The notes under the pieces: generated by a model
Database searches by the model: none
What the model saw: the letters and a program-made list of their open reading frames with translations, nothing else
Told to the model about the DNA's origin: nothing
Part shown: piece by piece, positions 25,641 through 39,176 of the stretch
Numbering within the stretch: position 1 is the first letter of the stretch
How the letters are laid out: each line of letters opens with the position of its first letter
Source: Eupeodes corollae
Taxonomy: Eukaryota; Arthropoda; Insecta; Diptera; Syrphidae
Reading direction: 5' to 3'
Assembly (NCBI RefSeq): GCF_945859685.1
Contig: NC_079149.1
Location: 118,331,575 to 118,395,574 of the forward strand
DNA: 64,000 bases
Position numbers and translations under genes: made by a program

Positions 25641-28254
25641 TGGACTATACGGTGGTCGTTTGGGGAAATAATTCATTGGAACCGACCGACAACGACACAA
25701 TATTAAGGGACGAGTTTTTCATTCGGTATATGCTTTTCCTGCAGGGTATTTTTCTTCTCTATTTTTTGTTGTTGTTGGTGCTTTTTTTTATTTGAACGAC
25801 AACCCTTAGAGGGCCTGTCGTTGTGGCCCATAGCCCGTTAAAACAACGATAACATCGCCACTCTAGAATATTTCTTTTTGTATTTTGAGAACTTGACGGT
25901 GGTGTTGTGCTGTGTGCTAAAATATCATTTGAAAGTTCTCTGATAGGTAAAGTTGTTATAGTAGGTGGTTTATATGAACAGGTTTCATTGGAACGCCCGT
26001 CATCCGCTGTAGCATGAGAAATTGCATGGATGGAAGAAAAAGCCCATGGTTTGATTATATTAAACCCTAGCATGCACTAGGTATACCTACACCTTTCTAT
26101 ACCCAACCAACCTATATGTGGCATGTTTTCAACTATAGAAATGAAAAATCAAGGAGTAAATGTGCTCGTAGAAATTTATTTTGTTTGTAACGAGACGACC
26201 TGCAGTTTGTTCACGAATATGCCTGGAAGCTCTGGACGTGTCCAACAGCTGGTGTTTCAATAATTTGGTGATCGTCACAGCTGCTTTTAAAGACTCCCTG
26301 CCAACGATACTTGAGTAAAAAATACAGATTTAGGAACAAAATATTGAAAGCACATCATCATCAACAAAAATGTGCTTCATACAGTCTGGTAAACCCACTC
26401 TCACTTTTTTTTTCAAAATGAAAATAATACTCAAATAAATTAATAATTGGAATCCCATAAAATGAAAGAGAACACTTTGAAACGCTTTACTTTCACTTGA
26501 AAAGAAAAAGTGAAGAAAAAGACGAACAAAAAAATACTTGCACCTGACAAAACTCTTAACACCCAATCACCACCCTGTCCTTTTTTCATCCCCCCAAACA
26601 AAAAAGAAGAGGAAAACTCAAAGAAATATGTTTTAATAACTTCCCCTTTTTTTGTGTCGAATACGAATAACCTTGCAACCACAAAGAAAGAAGAAAGTAA
26701 AAAAGAAAAGAAAATAATAACAATAAAATACTAACAAAAAATACAGACACATATTTTCCTTACCTCTGTTTACCTAGTCATTGAAAAATTGAAACCATGC
26801 ACAAGATTTTCATTCCATAGTGTCGTTGCTATTTCGCATAGTTAACGGTATTGTTACATGCACGTAGGGTTGTTCTATATAGCAAGGTATACACTACCGT
26901 AGTGTAGTTATTTACATCCGTTACTAGGATTTTTACTTTCACTTGAAGTCTTCGTGAACTCGTCATTCTCATCGTCCTTGTTCGTACTAAATCTTTTGTT
27001 TCCTTTTTCGTTTTGGGAAAATCTTTTTAGTTGTCGCCTCGTCGTAGCTAGGTGGGAAGGGGGGATGGTTTAAGGGTGGTTGTTGGAGTTTATACTGTTA
27101 CTGTACTGTACATATTTTGTTTTATGTTCTTTTTTCACACTTTCTTATGTTGTTTTTGTTACAAGAAGGATTGATGTTGACACCACGTGGGTAACCCAAA
27201 CCAAAACCGCATTGAAATAAAGAAGAAAAAATAAAATAGAGCGGAAAAATTGAGAGAAAGAGAGTATACTACACGATACCTTATTCTTCGTATAGAAGAA
27301 AAAAAGAATATAAGACGAAGAAAATATAAATAAACCGTAATCTTTATTAGCTTCACTCACGCAGATTGCATGAGGGGGGTCATGGTGGTAAAAAAATAAA
27401 AAAAAAACAGAATGCGAATGAACACACAAAAGCCCAGATAACATCATAACAATAACAAAAGTGTTTGAAGTAAAATTAAAAAAAAAATATGTAGAAAGAA
27501 GGACTTAAATTGGAACTGACTCTTTGTCGTTATTGTCGACATTCGTCGACGTCGTTATCGTCGTCGTCAATTCCTGGTTGAGAAAATGGAAAAGGAGGAT
27601 TCGTTAACTGAAGCAAAACAAAACAACTGAAAGTGAAAGTGCAAATGGTTTTTTGTATTTTCACCTTCAATTGAAATATTAACCTTTTGATTTGTTTTGA
27701 AATGAAATACAAACATACATATGTAAGAATGTGGGTAGGGATAAGATACAAAAATACTAGGGAATGTCAAGAACATCTCTGATGATCAATTTGACAGGTT
27801 ATATGATGTTAAGTGAAGGTTGATATACCCAAGAAGAATTGCAAGAATTAGATATGACAGACAGTCTATATTATTTCCTTTCTCTTGAAAATTTCTTCAT
27901 CATCAATTTCAAGGACAAATATTTTTTTCCCCTCGTGGAGTCTGAAGAATTTCCATTTTGCATTAAAGTGAAAAAATGCTTGTGTCATGAATTTCTAAAA
28001 AATACATTGACATATGTAACACGAATGGAACCATAGATTTCCAATCTGTTGTTCATGAAAAATGTAAAATGCCCTAACTCACGACCTAATGAAGAAAAAA
28101 AAAGTGTTCGATTTCTTACTTTTTGGCGAAACATCTTCGACAGGATAATTGATCCTGAAAACTTAACTTTCTTAAAGTCTTTTGGAGTCAGTTGATTTCG
28201 TGCATTGTAAAAATTGATTGATTGTAAAAATTGTATCTGTAACAGCCACAAGAC

Positions 28255-28545
28255 ATTTCGATTAAAATGTTTTTATTTTAAATTAACGTGTACGGGCGCA
28301 TGAGTAATATTTTGTCCATAAACTGAAAATTTACTTCAAAACTTGGTATGAGAGATAAATCCAAGAACCTGGGAAAATTGTTGTTTTTTTGTATTTCTTT
28401 GGACACATTGTCCTTGTAAAAGCCGAACACAATTCAATTAAAATTGTTGTATTTAAGAAAAGATTGTATGGCGTATGAGTAATATTTTTCTATGAAAGCA
28501 AAAGTTTACTTTAAGACTTAGGATGAAAGATAGAAGCAATGTTTT
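28255..28545. repeat. Diverged tandem duplication, about 175-bp unit
   Basis: The block ATTAAAAT-GTT-TATTT-AA followed by GGCGCATGAGTAATATTTT (first copy) recurs 175 bp later as GGCGTATGAGTAATATTTTT. In both copies an A-rich stretch, a TTTACTT-AA block and a GATGA/ATGAGA-GATA block follow in the same order. Divergence is considerable. Confidence 0.65.
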
Positions 28546-31500
28546 AAAATAAAATAAATACAATTTATACGATCCTTAATTCAAATTGAACAAACAAAAA
28601 ATGTAAAAATTCCGAAATCCTTTGAAACAATCACTAAGTGCGTCGTTTATTGCTCTTCAAAATTAGTATCAACTACAACCAGGTACAGGGTTGAATCATG
28701 GCAGGCATACAAATTCAAAATTTCAGCTTTTCATTTCGGAATCATATTTAGAGGACGGTAATCACATTTTTGTCTATTTTTCATAAGAATTTTGGAGGAT
28801 CTTTTTGCTTTCAAGGTTTAATATTTTCTAAAACAGAAATGAAATTTATCTTTCAAAATGGCTTAAATTACTTTTTTAATGAGTGCGCTTCGATTAGAGT
28901 TATTTAATGTTAAAGAGAATCTTCTGGTTGTTAAATATCAAAATATTTAATCCATTTAAAGTTGTGACCGCTCTCACACTCTTAACATTGTTTTATCTTT
29001 TTTCCATAGTACTCCGACACTGTTAGAAAGTTGTCAGGATGTGGACAATCTTTAAACTGACCGAACACGACAAAAAATAAAAGAGTCCACTAAATCGCCT
29101 TTAAATCTCTCTTGCATACCCTAGTAGTAAGAGGGAGTGGCTTCGTCCAGACAACTTCCAACTTTATCTTTTTCAAGAAAATAATGTTAGTCATGTCAAG
29201 CTAAAATTAAGGAAAGTGGGATCGAACTTTGTCAGAGACACGTTTCTTGTGCACGTATTTTTGGTACACTGAATTGCATTTATCAACTTAAAAATTTCAT
29301 TTCGCATGACATTTCTTCCGCGGGGATTGAAAGTTAAATGTGTCAAGAAGGAAAACTTCATCTAAACAATTGAGTGGACAAGTATGTGAAAAAAGGCCTG
29401 CAAACGAAAAAAAGCGTCTGAAATTTGGTACAGACCATTTCGATCAAATTTTTGAATTTTTTAATATTTTTCAAAAATTCACTCAACGAATTAAGACATT
29501 TATCCTAATTTGTCTTCGATGTAAACCAGAAATCAAATTGTTTCTAAGATTTTAACGAAAACAGTAAAGCAGTTCGTTTTTAAACATTTGTTTTTACTTA
29601 AAAAGACCAAATTCATTAAAGTTGCTTTAGTGTTACAGACATTTGATACAATCATCCTCTTCCCTTCTAAAAAGTGAAAGCTTGTTAGAAAAAAGATACA
29701 TATGTTATTTATGCTGACATTTTATTCCTTTTGACATTTATTTTTGTCTGTCCATTTTGATATACCTAAACTATGGAGAATAGATGTATATATTTTTTTA
29801 TTTAAAGCTAAATCTAATTCTTGATTTAATGATTCAATCCAGACAGATATACGAATCAAATTAAAGAGGGTTGAATTGTATGTAGTTGATATGAGAAATG
29901 AGAATAAAACAAAACACTTTACAGGACAACACAAAACAAAAAAAAAAAAACAATGTCTGTAAAAATTTTCTAGGAAAAGACAACTTTCATTTTCATGCAA
30001 AGTATTTGTTATTCGTATCTCACTGTCGGAATCTTAAATACCAAACAAAATACCTTCTTCTATAAGTTTAAGGGAACATCCCCTAACACATTCTTTTGAT
30101 TGCACATACAAGTTCCAAAGAAACAACAATTTGCGCTTTAACCGCATCAACATTTTCCCATCATACGAACAAAAAACTGTTGCAAAAAGGAGTTGTATTT
30201 AATTGGATTTAATATACAAACTCCTATCTTATGGTCCTTTTTTGGTGCAGAGGTTAATTCGATTTCTTTTTTTTAACAGTAAAGTAAGTACCCATAGTTG
30301 CCGACAAAATTCCACCGCCCAAAAAACTTAATTAGCACATGCATCGCTTTTCTTTCTATTAAAAAACCACAAAAATCCTATTAACAACTTTTTTTCAGTT
30401 TTATTTTTGCAACAAAAAATAAAAGAAGAAACACAAATAAAATAAACGCTAATCCACCCTAATATACTTAAGGCATATCACTCTATAAAAGAGAGAGAGT
30501 TATAAGCAGAGGCTACATATATATAAATATATATTGCCTTTGATTAAGTATACCTCGTTAGCATGCAATTCGATCGTTAAGTGTTGCGCCTAAGATTTTT
30601 TCACTGATTAAACAAGGGGTTGGAAATTGGGAATTGCGGAATTGGAATGTGATATATATAAATAAAAATCTTTCTCTATACCTAACCAATAACAAAAAAT
30701 GAAAAGCAAAAGTGAAATATCGCAAAATTAACAAAACAATACTTTGCTTTTTTTCAAATCCTTCCTTTCAAACCTATAGATATATTTTTTCAAGATATAG
30801 ATATTAAAAATTGGAAAGGGATTGTTTGATATTTGCTGTTATGTGATTTGTTTGCCATTTTTATTTTTTCTGTCTTCTATTTTGTATTCGAATGAAAATT
30901 TTCAATATGGGCATATTCATATGTATGGAAATGACGTCTCCATCTCTTTCGCCCAACCACCCATCACCCACCCAGAACCCACCACTTTCCCCATCCCTCT
31001 TTAGAATCAGGTAAAAACCAATCAAGAACGTCAATAAAAAGGACGAACGTCCATCAACATTCGTTTGACCATCATCATTGAGGAGTCCTGCGTGTTGGAT
31101 ATATGTATACATAAGTCGAGTATATGTTACTGCTTTCTGTGATGGCGATATCGACGGCGACGGCTGCTGTCACTCAACGATAAATGAATGGGCACACAAA
31201 AGTCTCGACGAAAAAAAGAAACGAGAGTGAATATAGAGAAGAAGTAGGTAGGTATAGAATTTAACAAACAAAAAAAATGGAAGAAAATTTTGAGTATTGG
31301 AAATCATAACTCTATGTCGCCCCAAAAATTATTCAAAAGCCATAAAGGACTTATGTGTATTCTCTGTTGTTTTTTTTTTTTTATTTTTCAACTTCGGCAC
31401 AAGCCGCCACTGAAATATGAAATTTGGTACCACCATTATTTTCACACTCCTAAGCTTTTATACCCCTTACCCCCTGCCTTTTACATTTACTTCTATAGCA

Positions 31501-34500
31501 TCTCTCTCCTGCATATCAAACAAAAATAGATATCTCCAAACAAAAGGCTAACATCGACATGAGAAATTGAAAACGCGTCCTAACCAACAATTGTTTTCCT
31601 CTAGCTGAGGCTGTGCGTACCTCCCTCAACTTTTCGATCTACTCTCAGCAAGAAAAGGGTTAACAAAAAATATAATAATTGCGTTAAAACATTAAATTTT
31701 CTATACCTTTATTTTGAATCTTCATGAGCTATTCCTTATAGTCAAACATAAAAAAAGCAGGAAAAACAAAGCATCCTTTACGACCATCATCACCGCAGCG
31801 CCACCATCCACTCAAAATATCCGCCACCCCATCACCTTAACAGAACAAAACTTATTGAATAAAAAATCTCATAAAAATATGCGTATGTATTTAACACACA
31901 AAAAAAAAGTGCGTAAACACGCATTCTGGATATGAGTATATAAATAACCCATCATATATGCAAGATTTGAAGCCATAATCTAGATGTGATACTTGCGTTA
32001 GATAACTTGCAAGGCTTGAAAGTATTTTAAAAAAATTTTTTTATCTCAAACTGAAATTAATATATTTTTATTTTTAAATTAAATTTCGATCCCATTCTCG
32101 TGGACATGATGGTGGTCAGGTCTTGAGACCAGACCTACAACAAGCCGCGTATAGAAAAAGAAAAAAAAATACCGGACTTCAATTCGAAATGCTATCGCAT
32201 TTGGCGGGGTATAGTTACGTTATAACGTCCCTGATTGCTGGCCAACGCAATAAACGGGGCTACCCCAAACTTTGAAATTCCAAAAAAAAAACATACCCAT
32301 CTATACTATATACCTCAGTTTTAGATATGGAAATATAGCTTAGTTGGAAAAAAAAATTCATAATTTTAACACAAACACTGACTGTCTCATCCTAGAGCAG
32401 CCCTTAGCCTTCCTCTTTGCAGCAACAAAAAAAGGATTCGCAGAATTTTACATTTATAAGCGGGTAAATGTGAATGACGACGACGATGGCGATGTGAGTG
32501 CTGGGTATGCCGACTACGTAGACAAAAAAATTGTTTATTACTTACTCGCATCCTGCATCCTAGGTAGCTTTCAGTTTTTTGCTCCTTCAACCCCTTTTAA
32601 GGCCTGGCCTTCGCAATATACCATCCAGGCAGGCATAGAGCCAGTCCCACTCTTAATTCTCATATTACATTTTTTTCGTGGGTCCTGTCCACGTCCATTC
32701 AATATATGTATGTACTTTGGTATAGTAGAAAGGACTTTTTTTGTCCATCATTTCGATTTTCTACATATCTACATTTTGTGAGGCCGACCCATATCGCCAG
32801 TTTGCATGCATGATGATGGTAGCCAGGATCCATTTATGGGTAGAAAAAATAAATCCTCCAACTGCAGAAAGCAATAGAGAGAATCCTTTTTTGCCTCATC
32901 ATTTCTTTTTTTCAGCTTTTCCTTTCCTTTTTTGTTCTAGCCTTTCAAACAATAAAAAGTATAGAGGGAAGAATATACCACTCTTACATACCTTTGAACA
33001 ACAACAAAAAATATGTATTGGGAAGCACCGTAAAACCTGTACCAAATGCTTTAACTATAGGTCTGTGTATTTGTTTGACCAGCTTGGAGTCGTTATTAAC
33101 ATTCACATCCTGGATGATGGGGCAGCTTGCTGATTTTTCCGCCTACTCTATAAGTAAAGTACAAAAACAAAAAAACACGACCAACAAGAAAAATTGTCAA
33201 ATAAAGTGCAAAGCCTAAAAGAAAAATTAAAAAAAAAATATCTGGCGATGATATTAAAGCAAACAAACTCGTTTTGCCATATCGACTATATAAGACGGTC
33301 TTTTACGAGATCTGCTCTATGTAAGTCACTTTTTCACTTTGTAAAAATTCTAACTTTTCAAGATTACATCAAGACTAAAAGCAAGTCCTCTTTGAGCCTT
33401 TTTTTATTTGCTCTGCCAATTTTTCTTTCTGAATTAAACTTTTGCAATCATTCATATTTTATCGAATGGAAAGACGCTAGTATTTTAGGCTAGGAGGTTT
33501 TTCTTAGATGCGGAAAACTTTAAAAAAGGCAACAATGATATTTTTTACAGATGATTTGACAGGTTTTTCTTGTTTTGAAGTTAGTTTGTTTCCTCGATCC
33601 ATTGCCGTTTACGGTATATTTAACGCTTTACGTTTATTTTTAAAATAAAATGATGAACAAAATTTTAGTTAAATGTCCAAACGTTCGTGAGTTAGCAGAA
33701 TTATTGTCAAGAGATATGGATTCGTGGAGCTCTTAAAACTTTATGAAATATTAAGACAAATTAATAATCATATCGCGATAATCAGGTGGCGAATGTTGTC
33801 GTCCAAGTAGTTGTTTTGGACTTATCGGTGTAGACTTACAGCTTCGGCTTTAAACGGCTTTAAATCGCACGATCTTTGTCAGGTCACGGGTCCGTATTGT
33901 GAAACAAAACAAACAAAAAATAACTTGACAGCTGGAAAACGGCTGCCAGTTAAAATAGTATTGCCAACTTTAAGTTAATTGCAAAGTTAAAACACTTAAA
34001 AGTCGAAAACTCGTCTGCATATTTCGTCATATTTTCCTTCAACAATGGTGCTGAAATGAAAAGCTTATAAATGATTATAAAATACAAAAAACAGCTTCTT
34101 TTCAACTTTCTCTAGCTGTATGCAATCTAAATTGTGTTTTCACTAAATACACGTGTTTGAAATCGAAGTACGTCAATCACTGTATCGTAGGTTTCTGCTC
34201 ATACCCTCGAAATAGGATTTAAAAACAAATTTCGATGCACGTCGAATAACTCTAAACTGCATTGTATGAGTAATACAGCATTCCACATTCATGGACATAC
34301 TTGAACTAATTGTGTTTCATTAAAGTACGAGTATTACGGTTGATTTTTTTTAAAGAACTTCTCTAAAATCTCTTACTTTTCAACATTCTTTTCTAGTTAC
34401 AGTTAATAATTTGAATGTTTTATATAGAATTTTGAATTTTCGAAATCTACATCCAAATAGGAAAAGCAAACTTATATATTTTGTTGCCCAAAAGCTTGTA

Positions 34501-37500
34501 AGAAACTAGTGACATAAAGCCTACTTATAGTCAGTTAAAAATTATTAATGTTTGAACTCAGATTTCTGCTATGTCACTCCTACGCACTAACCATAACCCC
34601 ACAGATGACAAATCTAATATTTGTTCCAAGAAGACCGATATTTACCCACTCTCTTCAAGTAGAGCTAACTGAAAGTATTAATGACATTTTGAATTAATCC
34701 TCGAGTTGAAAAAGATAAAACTCGTTGCTAACTCGCGAACAAAAAATATTGAAACCAGACGTAATTCTTCTTTTATTATAATGGTTTAACCAGTAAGCTA
34801 ACCGCCATATTTTTCCAAATATCTAAATAGGAATATCCTTAGCCCTCTTCCAACCCACCCACACTACTTTTAACCACATTTTAAAACGATAACGTAATCT
34901 CCTTTCCACCATATTCATATAGGCTTCTGAAGTCGATAGATATCTCCATCCTCCCTAACATCGCTTACACAAAATATAGAACCTCGATAACAAATCTCAA
35001 TCAAATGTCAAAAAGCAAGGTGTAGGTAGACAAGGATTTTATACATACATTATTCTAGTATGTACTTGGTTAACGTTATTTCGTCTATAACAGAGTGAAA
35101 ACTCAAAAGTACATAGGTAGGCATATAAAAAACAATATAAATTTCCGTCATAAATGAAGAGCTATAACATCTCGCGTCACCTTATCAGGGTATAGCTTCA
35201 GAGTATAGCAGCTAGCTAATGCTTTGAGGGATAGCAAACTGAAATGTCACGGGTAGTTGAAGTTAGCACAGGATCGAAAATTATCGAAATTCAGCAAAGA
35301 GATACCAGCAACAAAAAATGCTCCAAAAAATTGATGGCTATCGAATGTGAAATCCTTGAACTGCTGCCATCAATGGAAGCTGGCCAACAAACGAGAACCC
35401 CCCTTCTTAAAAAGGGAAAATGAACGCAACAAAACAAAAAATAACCATCAGCAGGTTGTGTATGGTAATAAACGATTGCCTACTAAAATTAAAAACAAAA
35501 CGAATAAACGAACAAAAAGAAGAAGAATTTAAGCTATCTATATATTTAGAATAGGTTGATAGGTATAGGTACAAAAAAAAACTACCCTTCGTTGAGGCGG
35601 TGTATAGCTTAGCCTAGCTGTAGTGTATTGTTTTGATGGAATGAAAAAATATTTATGCGCCAAGTCATAACACACAGACCTTCTCGAAGTTCGAAATAAT
35701 ATGAAAACAGAATGATGAATGCAAAACAAAATAAACGAACAAGAGAAAAAAAGGAAAAAATAAGAAAACAACAACAATAACGAGGAAAAAGCAGTTTTAC
35801 CTCCCCCAACTAACTACATATATGAAAAGAGAAGGGTTGAATGTGTAGATCTGTCAAAATCCGTCCAAGCGGACATCATTGGATTTCCTCGAGATAAAGA
35901 GTAAGGGAGCGAAAGAGAGAGTAAGAGGAAGAGAGTTTAAAAAAGGAATCATATTGTATATGTTTCCCAGAGGATAGAGAATAAGGCTGCAAAAGCTGGG
36001 GGGTATATCGTCAAATGTCGCATGGGGCTGCTGATTGTGAATATACCCTCAACCTTCAACTAACCAAAACGGTATTAGCGGAAGAGGCAGAGCAGCGAGC
36101 AGCATCAGAGGCAGAGTGGTTTTTGGTGTTCGATTAAGCCAGCGGAATCGATTCCAGGATCAGGATAGGCATTCAAGTTTTTTCTATACGTCGTCGTTGT
36201 CGTCCGTCGAGTTGTAGGTATGATTTTGTTCTTACTACAGTCGGCATACCAGCCTATACTGTCGCTACCATCACTGCCATTGCCGCTGCCACTGTCGCAT
36301 TGATGGCAGAACATAGAACCTCACTCGTTCTACAATGAATCATTTTCATTTGCCCCTGAATCCAGCCGCTACGCTACTGCTACTCCTGCTCTTCCTTCTG
36401 CTGCTATATTCCTTTGGTGGAATGAAACAAATGAATTTAACCCTATTCGTCGAGCAATAATACACAAATGGATCCAACCTTCTGCCGTAGTCGTCGTCGT
36501 CGTCATCGTCCTCGTACTAATATAAATATATATGTCCATGTGTATGAATGTATGTAGATATGTCCAGCACTTGATTAGTAAATCAAGTTTGAATTTTTAT
36601 TGAATTTTCAAATTTTCCCATTTGCTGTATCGTTATGATCGTTATCACGAACTGTTGGGGGTTTGCCGATTGTCTGTCTCCTGCTTTAGGGCAGTACAAA
36701 AATATATAAACGTAGCTATAAAGTCCTATACCTCTAGTATTTCATTCCGAACAAAAAAGATTTCCCATTTTTTTTCGTAAAGGAATGAATAAAATTTAAA
36801 TGCATGAACGGTTCAATGGAGAACATGGCTGAAAAATTTAATGCAACGTTGCACAACTTTTCTCTTATTTGGGTACTAATAGGAGGGATATAAGTTATAA
36901 TAAAAAAAGGATGAACAATTTGTGTATACAATGAATATTTTTTATGATAAACATACACAAGTGTTTTTAAGTACCCAACTAACTTGTTTTTGGATTGAAC
37001 AAAAATTGAGATAAAAACAGGATAAGAAAAGGACATAAAGAAGAAAATGATTAAATTTTGTATTTCTTTATTAATAAGCCTTTTTTATCTTCAAAAATAA
37101 TTTATTTCATTGATTTTTACTTGTAATCATTGAAGAATTCGTTATAGATAGAAATTCTTAAGAAAAAAGGACCATAAGTCTTTAATATGAAATATGATAA
37201 CGTATACTAAAGAATCTTCCATTAAGCGGTTTCATTTCATATTTATATTTTATATAAATCAATAAATATTTACTTAATTGCTTAGAAAAAAATATGCTTT
37301 AAACAATAAATAATATCAACCAAAGTAACAATATACTTTTCTGAAAATTTCCTATGACCAATAGCACCTCGATTACATCACGAATTCCATCCTTAGGACC
37401 TTAAATCAATTTCGAAGCATTTGGATAGACCTAATCTTTGTCATGACTGTAATAAGATGACAAGATCTCGGTTGCCTATTTTTTCTTCGAAAAATCCCAG

Positions 37501-37639
37501 CTGTCACTGTAAAATGTTGACCATTATTGTAGTGATTTTTAACAGTTTAAACTTTGGCAATGGTCAATATATATCAGCTCAAATATCACTCTATTCAACA
37601 TTAAACTGCTTGAAGTGTCATTAAAGAGGTTTGCCTTCT

Positions 37640-38572
37640 CACCTTCGTACTTACTTAAGGTGGCGCTACAGGCCGGGGTGGACCTGGGCCTCAACCGACA
37701 TGTGTCTCCAGCCAGCTCGGTCCCTATCTAGCTGTCTCTAGTTTCGCACTCCAAGTTTGTTGAGGTCTTCACCCACCTGAGTGCGCCACCTGAGTCGCGG
37801 TCTTCCTCTGCTGCGCAGCCGTCCCTCAGGATTGAATTCGAAGACATTCCAGGCTGGAGCGTTGATGTACATTCGCTCTAAATGACCTAGCCATCTAAGC
37901 CGTTGAACTTTAATTCTGTTAACTAGGCCAGTGTTGCTGTACAGCCCATACAGTTCGTCGTTATATTTTCTCCTCCATTCTCCATCTACTTATGCATAAG
38001 GGACCAAAAAATCACCCGAAGAATTTTTCTCTCGAAGCATCCTAAGACGCTCTCATCTTTCTCTCATCTTTCAGCGTCATAATTGAGAACCGGGACGATG
38101 AGTGTCTTATAGATGCTGATTTTAGCTGCCCGAGAGAGGACTTTACTACTCAATTGTATTCTAAGTATAAAGAAGCACCGATTTGCAAGAATTATTCTTC
38201 GTTTGATTTCAGTTCTGGTGTCGTTGTCTGTGTTTATAGCGGTAGACAAAGCCTAGGTAGAAAAAGTCCTTAACTATCTCGAAGTTATAGCTGTCCATGA
38301 CGACGTTTTGTCGAAGACGTCGTTTTTCAATATTCTTTTTGGATGACAGCATATACTTGGTCTTGCCCTCATTGACCACTAAACCCATCTTCTTCGTTTC
38401 CGTCGCAATGCTCAAAAACGATCCACTGACATCACGCTTTGATCTCCCAATTACATATGTCAATATCATCTGCGTATCCGAGTAATTGAATGGACCTTTT
38501 GAAAATTGCGCCTCTAGTGTTGACGGTTGAGTTTTGTAAAATTCTTTCCAGAACGATACAATTCCTTAATTA
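37640..38572 (-). mobile_element. 5'-truncated, frameshifted LINE: YADD core to C-terminus of an endonuclease-RT protein
   Basis: Read on the minus strand from about 38572: TVNTRGAIFKRSIQLLG leads into the catalytic YADDIDI (38476-38456). A one-base insertion then shifts frame to VIGRSKRDVSG, followed by KMGLVVNEGKTKYMLSS, NFEIVKDFFYLG and EIKRRIILANRCFF, then KVLSRAAKISIYKTLIVPVL. After another break, 37980-37660 encodes a C-terminal block with YNDELYGLYSN, KVQRLRWLGHLERM, NPEGRLRSRGRPRLRW and VGEDLNKLGVRN, with one internal stop where tryptophan is usual. This order is typical of widespread arthropod non-LTR elements. The 3' side ends near a short TTAAGTAAGTAC tail. Everything upstream of the RT core (endonuclease and RT amino-terminal part) is gone, as expected from 5' truncation during target-primed insertion. 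The clade is not resolved. Confidence 0.87.
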
Positions 38573-38614
38573 CGTAAGACTGACATTTCAATTCCTGGGC
38601 TTAAACACTTCCTG

Positions 38615-38667
38615 ACCACCTAGTTTTCTCTATACAGAAACTGCTTTTTTAGTAAAAACTAGGTGGT
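38615..38667. repeat. Perfect 13-bp inverted repeat
   Basis: ACCACCTAGTTTT (38615-38627) is the exact reverse complement of AAAACTAGGTGGT (38655-38667), with a 27-nt loop. It lies about 45 bp beyond the truncated end of the LINE fragment at 37640-38572, so it may mark another small element or a rearranged junction. Confidence 0.7.
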
Positions 38668-38679
38668 GCCATTATTCAG

Positions 38680-39133
38680 TAATATCAGGAATATAAAAAA
38701 GTGGTAGAAAAATCAGTCAAGTTTATAGTCAATCATATTAAGAAAAGTCATTGAGGTCAAATTTTTGAATGTGCTTTAGATGAACTTCCAATGCATATGC
38801 CTATGCATAGGCATACCCATAGCTAACTCCCTCCGAAGTAAGAGAATTCACCTTTACGTACTTAAAAGTGTATCTCAGGCCCCTTGGACTTTCTAGTTTC
38901 CGTGTGTCTCTATTTATACATACTCGTTACAACAGTCACTGTTAAATGTGGTAGCCTAAATTAAATAAAAATATCTAAACAAATATCCAAAGAAAAAAGA
39001 ATATCCCCTTGCTGTTAAATGCAGCGGCAGTATTCTTATGATAATGATCACTAAGAAAAAGAAGAGAACCATTCAAATATAAATTATACTATAAGGGGAG
39101 AGCCCCATCCATCCATGGCTCGTTTGATCATCG

Positions 39134-39176
<43 letters not shown>

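Larger units (their letters stand above)
25340..37635. other. Long non-coding intronic stretch
   Basis: About 12 kb without a supported gene. Contents: a tandem duplication at 28255-28545, a TATAAAAG followed by GAGAGAGAG at 30484-30499, simple repeats, and a GC-richer stretch at about 35860-36530. That stretch has GAGA-type runs near 35905 and (GTC)5 at 36489-36504. Open frames at 32344-33218 are the longest on the + strand (up to 145 codons), but they begin at TTG or other non-ATG codons, overlap each other and match no family I recognise. Confidence 0.5.

Noticed and set aside
25759..26073. Minus-strand 104-codon frame of fairly complex composition
   Set aside because: No recognisable domain, ends in a lysine/asparagine-rich tail from poly-T DNA, and no supporting splice or promoter signals.
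30484..30520. TATAAAAG followed by GAGAGAGAG as a promoter
   Set aside because: No initiator at the expected distance, and simple repeats on both sides make a chance TATA likely.
32344..33218. Cluster of + strand open frames (145, 130 and 74 codons)
   Set aside because: The two long frames start at TTG and the 145-codon frame has no internal Met until near its end. They overlap in different frames, with no family match and no splice or promoter logic.
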